DNA of 64,000 bases from Streptomyces sp. NBC_01335 (GTDB lineage: Bacteria > Actinomycetota > Actinomycetes > Streptomycetales > Streptomycetaceae): positions 2,294,001-2,358,000 of the forward strand of contig NZ_CP108370.1 of NCBI RefSeq assembly GCF_035953295.1, in the 5' to 3' direction. The position numbers were made by a program, and so were the translations under genes. The notes under the pieces are model-generated. The model was not told the DNA's origin. It saw only the letters and a list, made by a program, of their open reading frames with translations, and made no database searches. Of this stretch, positions 54,845 through 63,960 are shown piece by piece; positions within the stretch are counted from its first letter, which is position 1; the number at the start of each line of letters is the position of its first letter.

Positions 54845-56209
54845 TCAGGGCTGCGGGTTGCGGGCGTCGTAGTGGAGGAAGCCGCGCCACTTCAGCGCCA
54901 GCAGCAGTACCGCGACCACGCACGCGAGGCCGCCGCCGGTGACGGCGACGCCCGGGGAGGCCAGGTCGGAGACGGAGCCGGCCAGGAAGTCGCCGAGGCG
55001 GGGGCCTCCGGCGACCACGACGATGAAGACGCCCTGGAGCCGCCCGCGCATCCGGTCCGGCACGGCGGCCTGGAGCATGGTGCCGCGGAAGACCATCGAG
55101 AAGGTGTCGGCGCAGCCCGCCAGGGCCAGGAACACGATGCCGAGCCAGAGCTGGCGGGTGAGGCCGAAGGCGGCGATCGCCGCGCCCCAGCAGGCGACGG
55201 CGCAGACGACGGCGAGCCCGTGCCGTCTGACCCGGCCGAGCCAGCCCGAACAGACTCCGCCGAGAAGAGCGCCGAACGCGGGGGCCGCGACGAGGAGTCC
55301 GGTGGTGCGCGCGTCGCCGTGGTACCAGACGATCGCGACGACGGGGAAGAGCGCCTTGGGGCTGGCGAGCACCATCGCGCAGAGGTCGCTGAAGAAGGTC
55401 ATCCGCAGGTTGGGGCGGGTGCCGAGGAACCGCAGCCCCTCCAGCACGGAGGCCCGCTCGCGCGGCCGCTCCCCACCGGGCCCGGTGCCGGACTCGGGCT
55501 CGGTGCCGGTCCCGGTGCCGGACTCGCCGGGTGCGGACGTATCGGCTGCGGCCTCGCCGGGCGCCGCCTTGGTGCCCCGGTCCGGGAGCATGGAGGGCAG
55601 GCGCCACATGGCGTACAGGGAGGCGGTGAAGGTGATGGCGTCCACGGTGTACGCGGCGCGGTAGCCCCACCATCCGACGATCACGCCGCCCAGCATGGGA
55701 CCGACGAGGGTGCCGGTCGTGCTGGTGAGGGAGGAGAGCGCGTTGGCCGCGGGAAGCTGCTCGGGCGGCAGCAGCCGGGGGATCATCGAGCTGCGGGCCG
55801 GGGAGTTCAGCGCGAAGCAGACGGCCTGGAGGGCGACGATCGCGTACAGCAGCCCGACCTGCTCCACCCCCGCGACGGCCGAGGCGAGCAGGGCCACCGA
55901 GAGCAGGAACGATCCTGTGGAACTGCCGAGCCCGAGCTTGCGCCGGTCCATGGTGTCGGCGATGGCGCCGCCGTACAGGCCGAAGACCACCAGCGGTACG
56001 AGCGAGCAGAAGCCGATGAGCCCCACGGAGAAGGCGGACCCGGTGAGGTCGTACACCTGGAGCGACACCGCGAGCGAGGTCATCCCCTGCCCGATCCAGG
56101 ACACGGTGTTGCCGAACCACAGCCGCCGGTAGTCGGGGGACGTGCGCAGCGGGGTCAGATCGGCGAATATGCGTGTGCGGTGTACATCCGGTTTGCTCTT
56201 TTGGGTCAC
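54845..56209 (-). CDS. MFS exporter, DHA3-like
   Basis: 454 residues from GTG 56209 with twelve helices. FADLTPLRTSPDYRRLWFGN at the start and GGAIADTMDRRKLGLGSS (motif A) are typical of the enterobactin-exporter-like branch. A hydrophilic loop of about 55 residues (Thr/Gly/Glu repeats, GTGTGTEPESGTG) lies between helices 6 and 7. The exported compound is unknown. It reads toward the monooxygenase but a 368-nt gap makes one operon unlikely. Confidence 0.9.
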   Translation of the reverse strand: MTQKSKPDVHRTRIFADLTPLRTSPDYRRLWFGNTVSWIGQGMTSLAVSLQVYDLTGSAFSVGLIGFCSLVPLVVFGLYGGAIADTMDRRKLGLGSSTGSFLLSVALLASAVAGVEQVGLLYAIVALQAVCFALNSPARSSMIPRLLPPEQLPAANALSSLTSTTGTLVGPMLGGVIVGWWGYRAAYTVDAITFTASLYAMWRLPSMLPDRGTKAAPGEAAADTSAPGESGTGTGTEPESGTGPGGERPRERASVLEGLRFLGTRPNLRMTFFSDLCAMVLASPKALFPVVAIVWYHGDARTTGLLVAAPAFGALLGGVCSGWLGRVRRHGLAVVCAVACWGAAIAAFGLTRQLWLGIVFLALAGCADTFSMVFRGTMLQAAVPDRMRGRLQGVFIVVVAGGPRLGDFLAGSVSDLASPGVAVTGGGLACVVAVLLLALKWRGFLHYDARNPQP

Positions 56210-56358
56210 GCCGGATGATAGCGACCCTCCCCCGACCTGCCGGAACGTACCCCTGGGGGGCGGGAGCGCCGGGCCGGACCCGCCCCGGACGGCCCGGCCG
56301 CCCCGGTCGGCGGCACCGCCCGGTCACTCGTCGAACGCCCGGTCACGCGGCCGCCCGG

Positions 56359-57003
56359 TCACTCGCCGAACGCCAGGCGGAGGCCGAATCCGGCCACCAC
56401 CGTGCCGGTGATCCGGTCGAGCAGACGGCGGGCGCGCGGCTTGCGGAGCCAGCCGCCCAGGAGTCGGGCACAGCCGATCAGCACGGCCGACCAGACCAGC
56501 CCGAGGACGAGGTGCACGCTCGTCAGCAGGAGCCCCGCGGTGAAGTGGTCGGCGCCGGGCGGGATGAACTGGGGCAGGACGGCGACGTAGAACGCGCCCA
56601 TCTTCGGGTTGAGGAGATTGGTCAGGGCTCCCTGGCGCCAGCCGCCGCCCAGGGTGTCCGCCCCGGCGGACAGCGGGCCTTCCGGCTCGTCGGCGGCCGG
56701 GGACGTGCGGCCCCTGAAGGTGTCGCGGAGCATCCGTACGCCCATCCACACCAGATAGGCGGCTCCCGCACAGCGGAGCACCTCGTAGGCCAGGTGGGAG
56801 GCGGTGAGGAGCGCGGTCACGCCCAGGGAGGTGAGGGCGCCCCAGAGCAGGGTGCCGGTCTGTATGCCGAGGACGACGCCCCAGGCACGTCTGCGCCGGC
56901 CGAGGGCGGCGGTGCGCAGGATCAGGGCGGTGTCGAGGCCCGGAGTGAGAGTGAGGAGCCCTACGACGAGGGCGAAGGTCCACAGCGAAGCAGTCATTGC
57001 CAT
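56359..57003 (-). CDS. LysE/RhtB-family exporter
   Basis: 214 residues with six helices. LLTLTPGLDTALILRTAALG near the start and GALTNLLNPKMGAFYVAVLPQF in the middle are the LysE signatures. Members export amino acids or homoserine lactone-like compounds. ATG 57003 with TAGGCT 8 nt upstream (leaderless); ATG 56997 is also possible. Confidence 0.92.
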   Translation of the reverse strand: MAMTASLWTFALVVGLLTLTPGLDTALILRTAALGRRRRAWGVVLGIQTGTLLWGALTSLGVTALLTASHLAYEVLRCAGAAYLVWMGVRMLRDTFRGRTSPAADEPEGPLSAGADTLGGGWRQGALTNLLNPKMGAFYVAVLPQFIPPGADHFTAGLLLTSVHLVLGLVWSAVLIGCARLLGGWLRKPRARRLLDRITGTVVAGFGLRLAFGE

Positions 57004-57164
57004 GGACCGCCAGCCTATCCGGCCCGGCCCGTGACGGTGCCGGAAGGGGTCCGTCCTCCGGCCCGCGTTCCGCCGTGCCCGGTACCCGATCGGCACTCCG
57101 GGGGGAACCGCGGGCACCATGGTGGACCTGTCGCGTTCCGGCACCACCGAAATGGGAAGACCCG

Positions 57165-57791
57165 ATGACCACCCCCGCAGCCCGATCCTTCCTCTTCGTC
57201 CTCGGCAGCTCGCGCCCGGACGGCAACTCCGAGGCGCTGGCCCGGCGTGCCGCCTCGGCCCTTCCGGCGTCCGTGGCCCAGCGGTGGATCCGGCTGAGCG
57301 ACCACCCGCTGCCGCGCTTCGAGGACGTACGGCACACGGGCACGGGTCTGTACGAGGAGCCGGACGGGAACGCCGGGATGCTCCGGCAGGCGACGCGCGA
57401 GGCCACGGACCTCGTCATCGTCAGCCCGCTGTACTGGTACAGCGTTTCGGCGGAGGTGAAGCTGTACCTGGACCACTGGTCGGGCTGGATGCGCTTCCCA
57501 GGCCCGAGGTTCACCGAGGAGATGCGGGAGAAGACGATGTGGGGCGTCACGGCGTACGCCTCGGCCGACGCCTCCCTCGCCGACCCGCTGATCGGCACGC
57601 TGCGCAACACCGCCGACTACCTGCGCATGGGATGGGGCGGCGTGCTGCTCGCCAACGGCACACGGCCGGGCCAGGTCCTGGAGGACGACGCCGCCCTCGA
57701 CCGGGCCGCGCGCTTCTTCGCGCGGGTGGGGACGGACGAAGCGGCCCCGGCGGGCGCGGCGGACGACGCCGAGGTTCTCGTCGGACCGTGA
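57165..57791 (+). CDS. NADPH-dependent FMN reductase-like flavodoxin-fold protein
   Basis: 208 residues. FMN phosphate loop GSSRPDGNSEALARRAA at residues 14-30, second flavin contact SPLYWYSVSAEVKLYLDHW. It belongs to quinone or FMN reductases of the flavodoxin fold. It might supply reduced FMN to the monooxygenase at 53379, though it is not in its operon (inference). Confidence 0.88.
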   Translation: MTTPAARSFLFVLGSSRPDGNSEALARRAASALPASVAQRWIRLSDHPLPRFEDVRHTGTGLYEEPDGNAGMLRQATREATDLVIVSPLYWYSVSAEVKLYLDHWSGWMRFPGPRFTEEMREKTMWGVTAYASADASLADPLIGTLRNTADYLRMGWGGVLLANGTRPGQVLEDDAALDRAARFFARVGTDEAAPAGAADDAEVLVGP

Positions 57792-57952
57792 CGCGGCGGC
57801 ACCGGGCGCGGACCCCGGGCCGACCGGAGCGCCCGGGAGCCGCCGGGCCGGGGAGGAGGACCGCCGGATGCACCCGGACGCCATGCTCGGACCACGCCGA
57901 CCGATGCCCTCTATGTCATATTTCGGATACGTCTCCGAGCGAAGGGCAACCC

Positions 57953-58681
57953 ATGAAGTTCGCGGTCATCGGCGGTACCGGGCTGATCGGCTCGCAGGTC
58001 GTCAACGATCTGAACGCCGCAGGTCACGAGGCGGTTCCGCACTCCCAGTCCACCGGCATCGACGTCATCAGCGGGCGCGGGCTCACGGAGGCGGTGGCGG
58101 AGGCCGACGCCATCGTCAACCTGACGAACTCACCCACCTTCGACGAGGCGTCCCCGGCCTTCTTCCAGAAGTCGATGGACAACCTCCTGGCGGCGGGCGC
58201 CGAGGGCGGTGCCGGCCACTTCGTGATCCTCTCGATCGTGGGCGTGGACCAGGTCCCCGAGCTGGACTACTACCGGGCCAAGAAGCTCCAGGAGGACATC
58301 CTCGCGGCCGGGCCGATCCCGTACTCGATCGTCCGGGCGACCCAGTTCATGGAGTTCGTCGAGTCGGTGCTCTCCTGGACCACCGAGGGCAGCACCGTGC
58401 GGCTGCCCGCCACCCCGATCCAGCCGATCGCCGCCGCGGACGTGGCCCTGGCGGTGGCCGAGGTCGCCGCGGGCTCCCCGCTGGGCGGGGTGCGCGACAT
58501 CGCCGGCCCGGACGTCTTCACCCTGGACGAGCTGGGCAGGATCACGGTGGCCCACGCGGCCGACGGCCGTACCGTCGTCACCGACCCCACCGCCGGGATG
58601 TTCGCCGCGGTCAAGGGCGATGTCCTCACCGACAGGAACGCCCACCTCGCCCCCACCCGCTACGCCGACTGGCTCGCCTGA
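57953..58681 (+). CDS. NmrA/SDR-type NAD(P)-binding protein
   Basis: 242 residues. Cofactor loop VIGGTGLIGSQVVNDL at 5-20; no YxxxK catalytic pair in the classical spacing, though DYYRAKKLQEDIL supplies a YxxxK-like segment. NmrA-like members sense NADP redox state or reduce quinones. GAAGGG precedes ATG. An AT-rich stretch upstream holds TATGTCATA (57912-57920), related to the palindrome at 21341. Confidence 0.88.
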   Translation: MKFAVIGGTGLIGSQVVNDLNAAGHEAVPHSQSTGIDVISGRGLTEAVAEADAIVNLTNSPTFDEASPAFFQKSMDNLLAAGAEGGAGHFVILSIVGVDQVPELDYYRAKKLQEDILAAGPIPYSIVRATQFMEFVESVLSWTTEGSTVRLPATPIQPIAAADVALAVAEVAAGSPLGGVRDIAGPDVFTLDELGRITVAHAADGRTVVTDPTAGMFAAVKGDVLTDRNAHLAPTRYADWLA

Positions 58682-58706
58682 GAAGCCGGACGGACGCGGG
58701 TACGGC

Positions 58707-59963
58707 TCAGACGCCGAGCCAGGCCAGGGCGGCGACGGTCAGGGCGCTGACACCGGTGTCCAGCGTGGGCTGGAGGACGGGGGCGAAGAAGGGGCTGTGG
58801 TTGACCGGGACGTCACGGGCGACGGTGCCGTTCCCGGCGGCCTCGGCGTACAGCTCCGGGTCGATGCCGCCGATGCCCCAGTAGGTGAACGGCACCCCGT
58901 ACGCGTCCGGGATCAGGCTCAGGTCCTCGCTGGCCGTCTGGAGTTCGATGGTGTGCGCGTCCTCACCGAAGTGGGCGGCGAACGCCTCGGCGACCCGCCC
59001 GGTCACGGCCTCGTCGTTGACGGTGGGCGGGAAGGCGGCGATCTTCTCGATCAGCGGCTGTGCCGGAGCTCCGGACGCCTGGCACTCGGCCCGCACGATC
59101 CGCTCGATCGCGCCCAGCACCTGGGCGCGCGAAGCGTCGTCGTAGGTGCGGACGTTGAGCTGGATGACCGCGCTGTCCGGGATGACGTTGGGGCCGGTCC
59201 CGGCGTGGATGCTGCCCACGGTGACGACGGCCGGGGTGGTGGCCGCCAACTCCCGGGAGACGACGGTCTGCAGGCGCACCACGATCATCGCGGCCATCAC
59301 CACGGGGTCCACCGACGCCTGGGGCATCGAGCCGTGCGCGCCCCGGCCGTACACGGTCACGCGCAGGCTGTCGGCGGCCGACAGGAACGGTCCCGGGCGC
59401 GTCCCCACGTAACCCGCCGGATGGGCCAGTACGTGCTGGGCGAGGACCACGTCGGGGCGGGGCACCCGCGAGGTCAGACCGTCGGCGATCATGGCGTCCG
59501 CCCCGTCGCCCTTCTCCTCGGAGGGCTGGAAGAGCGCCACGAAGGTGCCCCGCCAGGCTTCCCGGGACTCGGCCATCAGCCGCGCACCGCCGATCAGCGC
59601 GGTCATGTGCACGTCGTGCCCGCAGGCGTGCATCACGGGCTGCTCGGAGCCGTCCTCGCCGGCCACGGTCGCGGTGGAGGCGTACGGGAGACCGGTGCGC
59701 TCCTGGACCGGGAGGGCGTCCATGTCGGCGCGGGCCATGACGACCGGCCCCTCGCCGTTGGCCAGCACGCCGACGACCCCGGTCCCGCCGATCCCCTCGA
59801 CGACCTCGTACCCGGCCTCGCGCAGCGCCCCGGCCACCTTGCCGGCCGTGCGGTGTTCCTGAAGGCCGAGCTCGGGGTGGGCGTGCAGGTCCTTGTACAG
59901 GTCCTCCAGGCCGGACCGGATGCCGTCCAGGCCGGCCAGTACGGTGCGGGCGCCGTCGCTCAT
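58707..59963 (-). CDS. M20-family amidohydrolase
   Basis: 418 residues. Metal-site residues in HAHPELG, MHACGHDVHMTAL, FQPSEEKGDGA, and the dimerisation segment GRGAHGSMPQASVDPV. The family (hippurate/N-acyl-amino-acid amidohydrolases) removes acyl groups from amino acids. It has full length and no signal peptide. AGGAGGAA precedes ATG. It is divergent from a LysR gene across a perfect palindrome and is probably its target. Confidence 0.93.
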   Translation of the reverse strand: MSDGARTVLAGLDGIRSGLEDLYKDLHAHPELGLQEHRTAGKVAGALREAGYEVVEGIGGTGVVGVLANGEGPVVMARADMDALPVQERTGLPYASTATVAGEDGSEQPVMHACGHDVHMTALIGGARLMAESREAWRGTFVALFQPSEEKGDGADAMIADGLTSRVPRPDVVLAQHVLAHPAGYVGTRPGPFLSAADSLRVTVYGRGAHGSMPQASVDPVVMAAMIVVRLQTVVSRELAATTPAVVTVGSIHAGTGPNVIPDSAVIQLNVRTYDDASRAQVLGAIERIVRAECQASGAPAQPLIEKIAAFPPTVNDEAVTGRVAEAFAAHFGEDAHTIELQTASEDLSLIPDAYGVPFTYWGIGGIDPELYAEAAGNGTVARDVPVNHSPFFAPVLQPTLDTGVSALTVAALAWLGV

Positions 59964-60110
59964 GGTTCCTCCTCGTGCGAGTGACGCTCTCCCGCGCTCC
60001 AGGGGCGGGACGGGAGCCGCGCCGATCTGCGGGGCCAGTCTAAAAGCGGCACCGGGCGGCGTTTCGCAGGCCAGGACGGGTGTCCTCGCTCCGCCGACGA
60101 CGATGCGTGG

Positions 60111-60130
60111 CTATCGGTGGCCACCGATAG
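60111..60130. promoter_or_regulatory. Perfect 20-bp palindrome between M20 and LysR genes
   Basis: CTATCGGTGGCCACCGATAG, two 10-bp arms without spacer. It lies 18 nt before ATG 60149 and 57 nt before TTG 60188. It lacks the plain T-N11-A spacing of textbook LysR sites. Confidence 0.7.
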
Positions 60131-60187
60131 AGTGACCGGCGACATCGGATGCGAGGGCCGGGCGGCGGCGAGGAGCGGCGGTTCCCT

Positions 60188-61120
60188 TTGGAGCTACGCC
60201 AGTTGCGCTACTTCCTCACGGTCGCCGAGGAGCTGCACTTCGGCCGGGCGGCCGAGCGGCTGCACATCGTCCAGTCGGCCGTGAGCCAGCAGATACGGCG
60301 GCTGGAACGCGAGCTCGGATGCGATCTCTTCGACCGTTCGGCCCGCCGGGTGAGACTCTCGCCCGGCGGGCTCGTCCTGCTGGCCCACGCCCGCGAGATG
60401 CTGCTGATCGAGGAGAAGGCCAGGGCCGCCGTGGCCGCCGTCGGAACCGACGGCACCGTGCTGCGGCTCGGCACCAGTTCGGGGATGGGTCACCGCCTCG
60501 ATCTCCTCCTCGACGCGCTGGCACGGGACGCGGCCGGTGTGCGCACCGAGTTGGTCTCGCTGCCCGTGCAGGCCCGCGTCCAGGCCGTGTGCACCGGGCG
60601 GCTGGACGCCGCGTTCGTACGGGCCGCCCTGCCCGTCCAGGGGCTCACCACCGTCCCGGTGTGGCGGGACGAGGTCCTCGTGGCACTGCCGGCGGCCCAC
60701 CCCGCGGCCGAGGACGGGACGACGCTCGACCTGATCCGGCTGGCCGCGCTCCCGTTGCGCCTCACCAGCCGGCGCAGCCATCCCGCGCTGGTCGACCTGG
60801 TCACCGCCGCCTGCCGCGTCTCGGGCTTCGAGCCGGTCACCGCGGCCGCGCCCGGCTCGCTGCACGACACGCCGGCCGCGATCGGTAGCGGAGCGCCGTC
60901 CTGGACCGTCGTCTACGCCTCCCAGGCCCGCCAGTTGCACACCCCGCGCGTCACGTTCCGCTCCCTGTCGGGCTCCGGGCTGTGGATGGAGACCTCCGTC
61001 CTCGTCCGCGAGGACGACACGGGAACGGCCGTGCGGCGGCTGCTGGGCCTGTGCGCCGAACTGACCGCCCTGGACGGTACGGAGAGCACGGACGGCACGC
61101 GGCGTACGGGCGGCATCTGA
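60188..61120 (+). CDS. LysR-family regulator
   Basis: 310 residues from TTG 60188, giving the family start LELRQLRYFLTVAEE; an ATG at 60149 would add 13 residues (Gly/Arg-rich) and cannot be excluded. Helix-turn-helix FGRAAERLHIVQSAVSQQIRRLE. The co-inducer domain follows (LRLGTSSGMGHRL; GRLDAAFVRAALP). Divergent from the M20 amidohydrolase, which it probably controls. Confidence 0.9.
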   Translation: MELRQLRYFLTVAEELHFGRAAERLHIVQSAVSQQIRRLERELGCDLFDRSARRVRLSPGGLVLLAHAREMLLIEEKARAAVAAVGTDGTVLRLGTSSGMGHRLDLLLDALARDAAGVRTELVSLPVQARVQAVCTGRLDAAFVRAALPVQGLTTVPVWRDEVLVALPAAHPAAEDGTTLDLIRLAALPLRLTSRRSHPALVDLVTAACRVSGFEPVTAAAPGSLHDTPAAIGSGAPSWTVVYASQARQLHTPRVTFRSLSGSGLWMETSVLVREDDTGTAVRRLLGLCAELTALDGTESTDGTRRTGGI

Positions 61121-61153
61121 TCCGGTCAGGGGCACCCGGCGTGGGGCGCCTCG

Positions 61154-61221
61154 TCACCGCGCGTCCCTTCACCGCGACCCCCGTCACCGCGCGCCCCCTC
61201 ACCGCGCGCACCATCACGAAA
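61154..61221. repeat. 15-bp-period TCACCGCG iterons
   Basis: TCACCGCG at 61154, 61169, 61184 and 61199, then TCACGAAA at 61214: five boxes at an exact 15-bp period, with variable 7-nt spacers. They lie in the 217-nt gap between the LysR and tautomerase genes. Confidence 0.75.
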
Positions 61222-61337
61222 ACTGATCGCTGCCTTCGCCGAACGCGCCTTGGACCTCGCGCTCTCCTCGGCTGGAATCGAAGAGCCCCGTTCGGGGCCT
61301 CGGCCATACCATCACCCTTCGTCCAGGGAGCCCCGTC

Positions 61338-61544
61338 ATGCCCGTCGTCACCGTCCAGCAAGGACCCCGGCCGACCGAGCGGAAGCGTGAACTCGTCTCC
61401 CTCGTCACCGATGCGTTCGTCCACGCGTACGGGAAACCGCCCGAGGCCGTCCAGGTATGGATCCACGAAGTCGCCCCGGAGAGCTGGGGAATGGCGGGCC
61501 GACCGGCCGCCGACGCCGACCGGCAGTCGGCGGTGGCCTCGTGA
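61338..61544 (+). CDS. 4-oxalocrotonate tautomerase-family protein
   Basis: 68 residues. N-terminal Pro (after Met removal) is the catalytic base in PVVTVQQGPRPTERKRELV; VQVWIHEV is the conserved second strand. The enzymes are small hexamers that tautomerise unsaturated keto acids. Its TGA overlaps the GTG of the EamA transporter (GTGA), so they are coupled. Confidence 0.9.
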   Translation: MPVVTVQQGPRPTERKRELVSLVTDAFVHAYGKPPEAVQVWIHEVAPESWGMAGRPAADADRQSAVAS

Positions 61545-62500
61545 ACCGGCGCGTGATCCAGTCCCTGCTGGTTCTCACGGCACTGTTCTGGGGCGCGACG
61601 TTCAACCTGGTCGGCTACACCGTCGACCACCTGTCGCCGGCCCTGGCGGCCGCGCTGCGCTACTCGCTCGCCTCGGTGTTCACCCTGGTCGTCCTGGGCT
61701 TCCGGGCCCGTGAGGCGCTCGACACCCTGAAGCGTGCGTGGAAGCCGCTCCTCGCCATGGCGGGCATCGGCGTGGTCGTCTTCAACCTGTTCCTCTTCCT
61801 GGGACTGCGCCACACGACCCCCACCAACGGCGCGCTCATCCAGGCCACCAACCCGCTCCTGACGGCGCTCATCGCCCGGGCCTTCCTGCACGAGCGCATC
61901 GGCCGGGGACACCGCATCGGCACCTCCATCAGTTTCGCCGGAGTCGCCGTACTGATCCTCTCCGGCTCCGTGCAGCGGCTCCAGGCCCCCGACGTCGGCG
62001 ACCTGCTCTGCCTCGGCGCGACGTTCTGCCTGGCCGCCTACTCGGTCATCGGCGGCCGTTTCCTCAAGGGGGGCAAGCCCGTCCTCACCACGGGTCTCAC
62101 CACCCTGATGGGCTGCGCCGGACTGTGGCTCACGGTGCCGGCGGTCGGGCCGCTCCCCGACGCGCACACCTTCACCTCCCAGCCCGCGGGCGTCTGGTGG
62201 TCGCTCGCCTTCGTCGGCGTCCTGTCGACCGTGCTGGCCTACATCTTCTGGAACTACGGGGTCAGCCACCTCGGCGTGCCCGACACGGCGGTCTTCTTCC
62301 ACCTCGTCCCGGTCTTCACCGTCCTGGCCTCGCTGGCGATGGGCCAGTCCGTCACCCCGGTGCAGATCGTCGCGGGCGCCGTCGTACTGATGGGCGTCTT
62401 CATCTCCTCCCGTCATCCCGCCCCCGCCGGCGCCCCTGCAGCTGCCCCTGAGCCCACCGCCAACCGCGGGGCCTGTACTGCCGCCCCGGAACAGGCGTGA
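61541..62500 (+). CDS. EamA/DMT-family transporter
   Basis: 319 residues with ten helices in two EamA repeats: LLVLTALFWGATFNLVGYTV and FCLAAYSVIGGRFLKGG, with GVLSTVLAYIFWNYGVSHLG. A drug or metabolite exporter of unknown substrate. GTG start overlapping the tautomerase stop. Pro/Ala-rich cytoplasmic tail. Confidence 0.92.
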   Translation: MNRRVIQSLLVLTALFWGATFNLVGYTVDHLSPALAAALRYSLASVFTLVVLGFRAREALDTLKRAWKPLLAMAGIGVVVFNLFLFLGLRHTTPTNGALIQATNPLLTALIARAFLHERIGRGHRIGTSISFAGVAVLILSGSVQRLQAPDVGDLLCLGATFCLAAYSVIGGRFLKGGKPVLTTGLTTLMGCAGLWLTVPAVGPLPDAHTFTSQPAGVWWSLAFVGVLSTVLAYIFWNYGVSHLGVPDTAVFFHLVPVFTVLASLAMGQSVTPVQIVAGAVVLMGVFISSRHPAPAGAPAAAPEPTANRGACTAAPEQA

Positions 62501-62590
62501 AGCGCCTGGTCACCGCGTGCACCGCAACGGTCGGCCGGCCGGCCGCCGGTGGCCTCAGGGCTGCGTAACGCCTGCCGTGCGGGAATGGCG

Positions 62591-62633
62591 TAACGTCTTG
62601 GCCATGTTCTTCCAGACACCGATTTACGAGTGA
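62591..62633 (+). promoter_or_regulatory. Leaderless-type promoter with a 9-codon ORF
   Basis: TAACGT (62591-62596), 7 nt, then ATG 62604 opening the nonapeptide MFFQTPIYE and TGA 62631-62633. GCGTAACG occurs twice (62563, 62588). It lies 98 nt before the DUF6243 start and could act as a uORF or mark its promoter. Confidence 0.45.
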
Positions 62634-62730
62634 GAGCGTGACGGGTCCCGCTGACGTCCCTTTCCGACGTCGCCGCTCCCGTCCCCCACCGATGAATCCG
62701 TAGATCACTTCACATCATCCGGGAGAACCC

Positions 62731-62952
62731 GTGAGCAAGAACATCAACAACCCCGTGGGCATGGGCGGCGGCCAGCGCAAGCGGCAGTCCCGCACCGAGC
62801 GGCAGAACAACGGCCCGCACCGCAACCTCGACCGCCAGGGCGCCGCCGACCAGAAGGCGGAGCTGGTACGCAAGATGCGCGAGAAGGCCGCCGCGGCCGA
62901 GGGCGCGACCGGGACCTCCGGGCAGACGGGCGACGACACCGCACAGAGCTGA
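62731..62952 (+). CDS. DUF6243 small basic protein
   Basis: 73 residues from GTG 62731 with GGGAGAA upstream. Very hydrophilic and basic, with GMGGGQRKRQSRTERQNN and a helical DQKAELVRKMREKAAA, likely largely disordered. The family is known in Streptomyces with no assigned function. A small leaderless ORF lies upstream and a hairpin downstream. Confidence 0.85.
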   Translation: MSKNINNPVGMGGGQRKRQSRTERQNNGPHRNLDRQGAADQKAELVRKMREKAAAAEGATGTSGQTGDDTAQS

Positions 62953-62961
62953 CGCACCCTG

Positions 62962-63000
62962 CCGTACTCCGCCGCTCCCGCCGGGTGCGGCGGAGTACGG
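62962..63000 (+). terminator. Hairpin after the DUF6243 gene
   Basis: CCGTACTCCGCCG (62962-62974) / CGGCGGAGTACGG (62988-63000), 13 bp extendable to 14, loop about 11-13 nt, 10 nt after the stop. Confidence 0.88.
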
Positions 63001-63078
63001 AGCCGGGGTGCGAGTCCGGTCCGCCCGATCCGGGCGAAAGCCTCCGAGCCGCGCCCAGCAGTGTGGCTGCGCCAGTGG

Positions 63079-63124
<46 letters not shown>

Positions 63125-63289
63125 GGGCCGTACCCGGGGACGACTCGCCCTGGTTCCCGTCTTCGGCCGCTTCCAAGCCGGTGGTCACCGCCCACGCGGG
63201 TCTCCTGAGCTGCGTGAGCGCCGCCTGATCGCCCTGTTATTGGCATGGCATCATCAGCCACACCAACGCTCGGGGCGAGGACTCCACTC

Positions 63290-63790
63290 ATGCAGCCGCT
63301 CACTCAGGACGACCCCACACATCTCGGGCCCTACCGGTTGCTGGTTCGCCTCGGGGCCGGCGGGATGGGGCGCGTGCACCTGGGACGACACCGCGATGCC
63401 CCGGCCACCGGCGGGGCTGGCCGTCGTGAAGACGATTCGCACAGAGATCGCTGACACCGCCCCCTTCCAAGCCCGGTTCGCCCGGGAGGTTCGTGCGGCT
63501 CAGCGGGTCAGTGTCGCGTGGACGGCTCAGGTGCTCGACGCGGACACCGAGGTGACGCCTCCGTGGATCGCTACCGCATATGTCCCCGGTCCGACGCTGC
63601 AACACATGGTGGACAGCGATTTCGGCCCGTTGCCGCCTGCCTCCGCGCATGTCCTGGCCCGTCGGATGGCCCTGGCGCTCGTGGCCGTCCACGAGGCCGG
63701 AATAGCGCACCGGGACGTCAAGCCGTCCGACGTACTGCTACACCGGACGGCCCGCGAGTCATCGATTTCGGCATCGCCCGGGCCCGTTGA
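63290..63790 (+). pseudogene. Broken Ser/Thr protein kinase
   Basis: ATG 63290 opens a Pkn-type kinase: PYRLLVRLGAGGMGRVHLGR (Gly loop). An extra G in the run 63413-63416 shifts frame; VVKTIRTEIA (ATP Lys) and GIAHRDVKPSDVLLH (catalytic loop) continue in the second frame. A 1-nt loss near 63745 returns to the first frame for GPRVIDFGIARAR and then a stop, right after DFG. The activation segment and C-lobe are missing. Decay is more likely than two reading errors. Confidence 0.75.
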
Positions 63791-63903
63791 GCTTTTCAGG
63801 ATCGCGTAGGCACCGCCACCGCCCACGGCATCCACGTCGCCGCCGTCGTGCCGGGCTCCCCCGCCGGACGGGGCCCCTTCGGCATGAGGTGCAGACAAAA
63901 TCG

Positions 63904-63932
63904 TTGACAATTCTGTTCGCTGGATTTAGCTT
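63904..63932 (+). promoter_or_regulatory. Canonical promoter before the last gene
   Basis: TTGACA (63904-63909), 17 nt, TAGCTT (63927-63932), with a start codon 29 nt later. The best HrdB-type promoter in the window, in a local AT-rich patch. Confidence 0.65.
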
Positions 63933-63960
63933 CGACAAGCACTCACTCAGGGAGGGCAGA

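Noticed and set aside
54521..56218. 565-codon plus-strand frame opposite the MFS exporter
   Set aside because: Gly/Ala/Glu low-complexity shadow; the minus-strand frame has twelve membrane helices and motif A.
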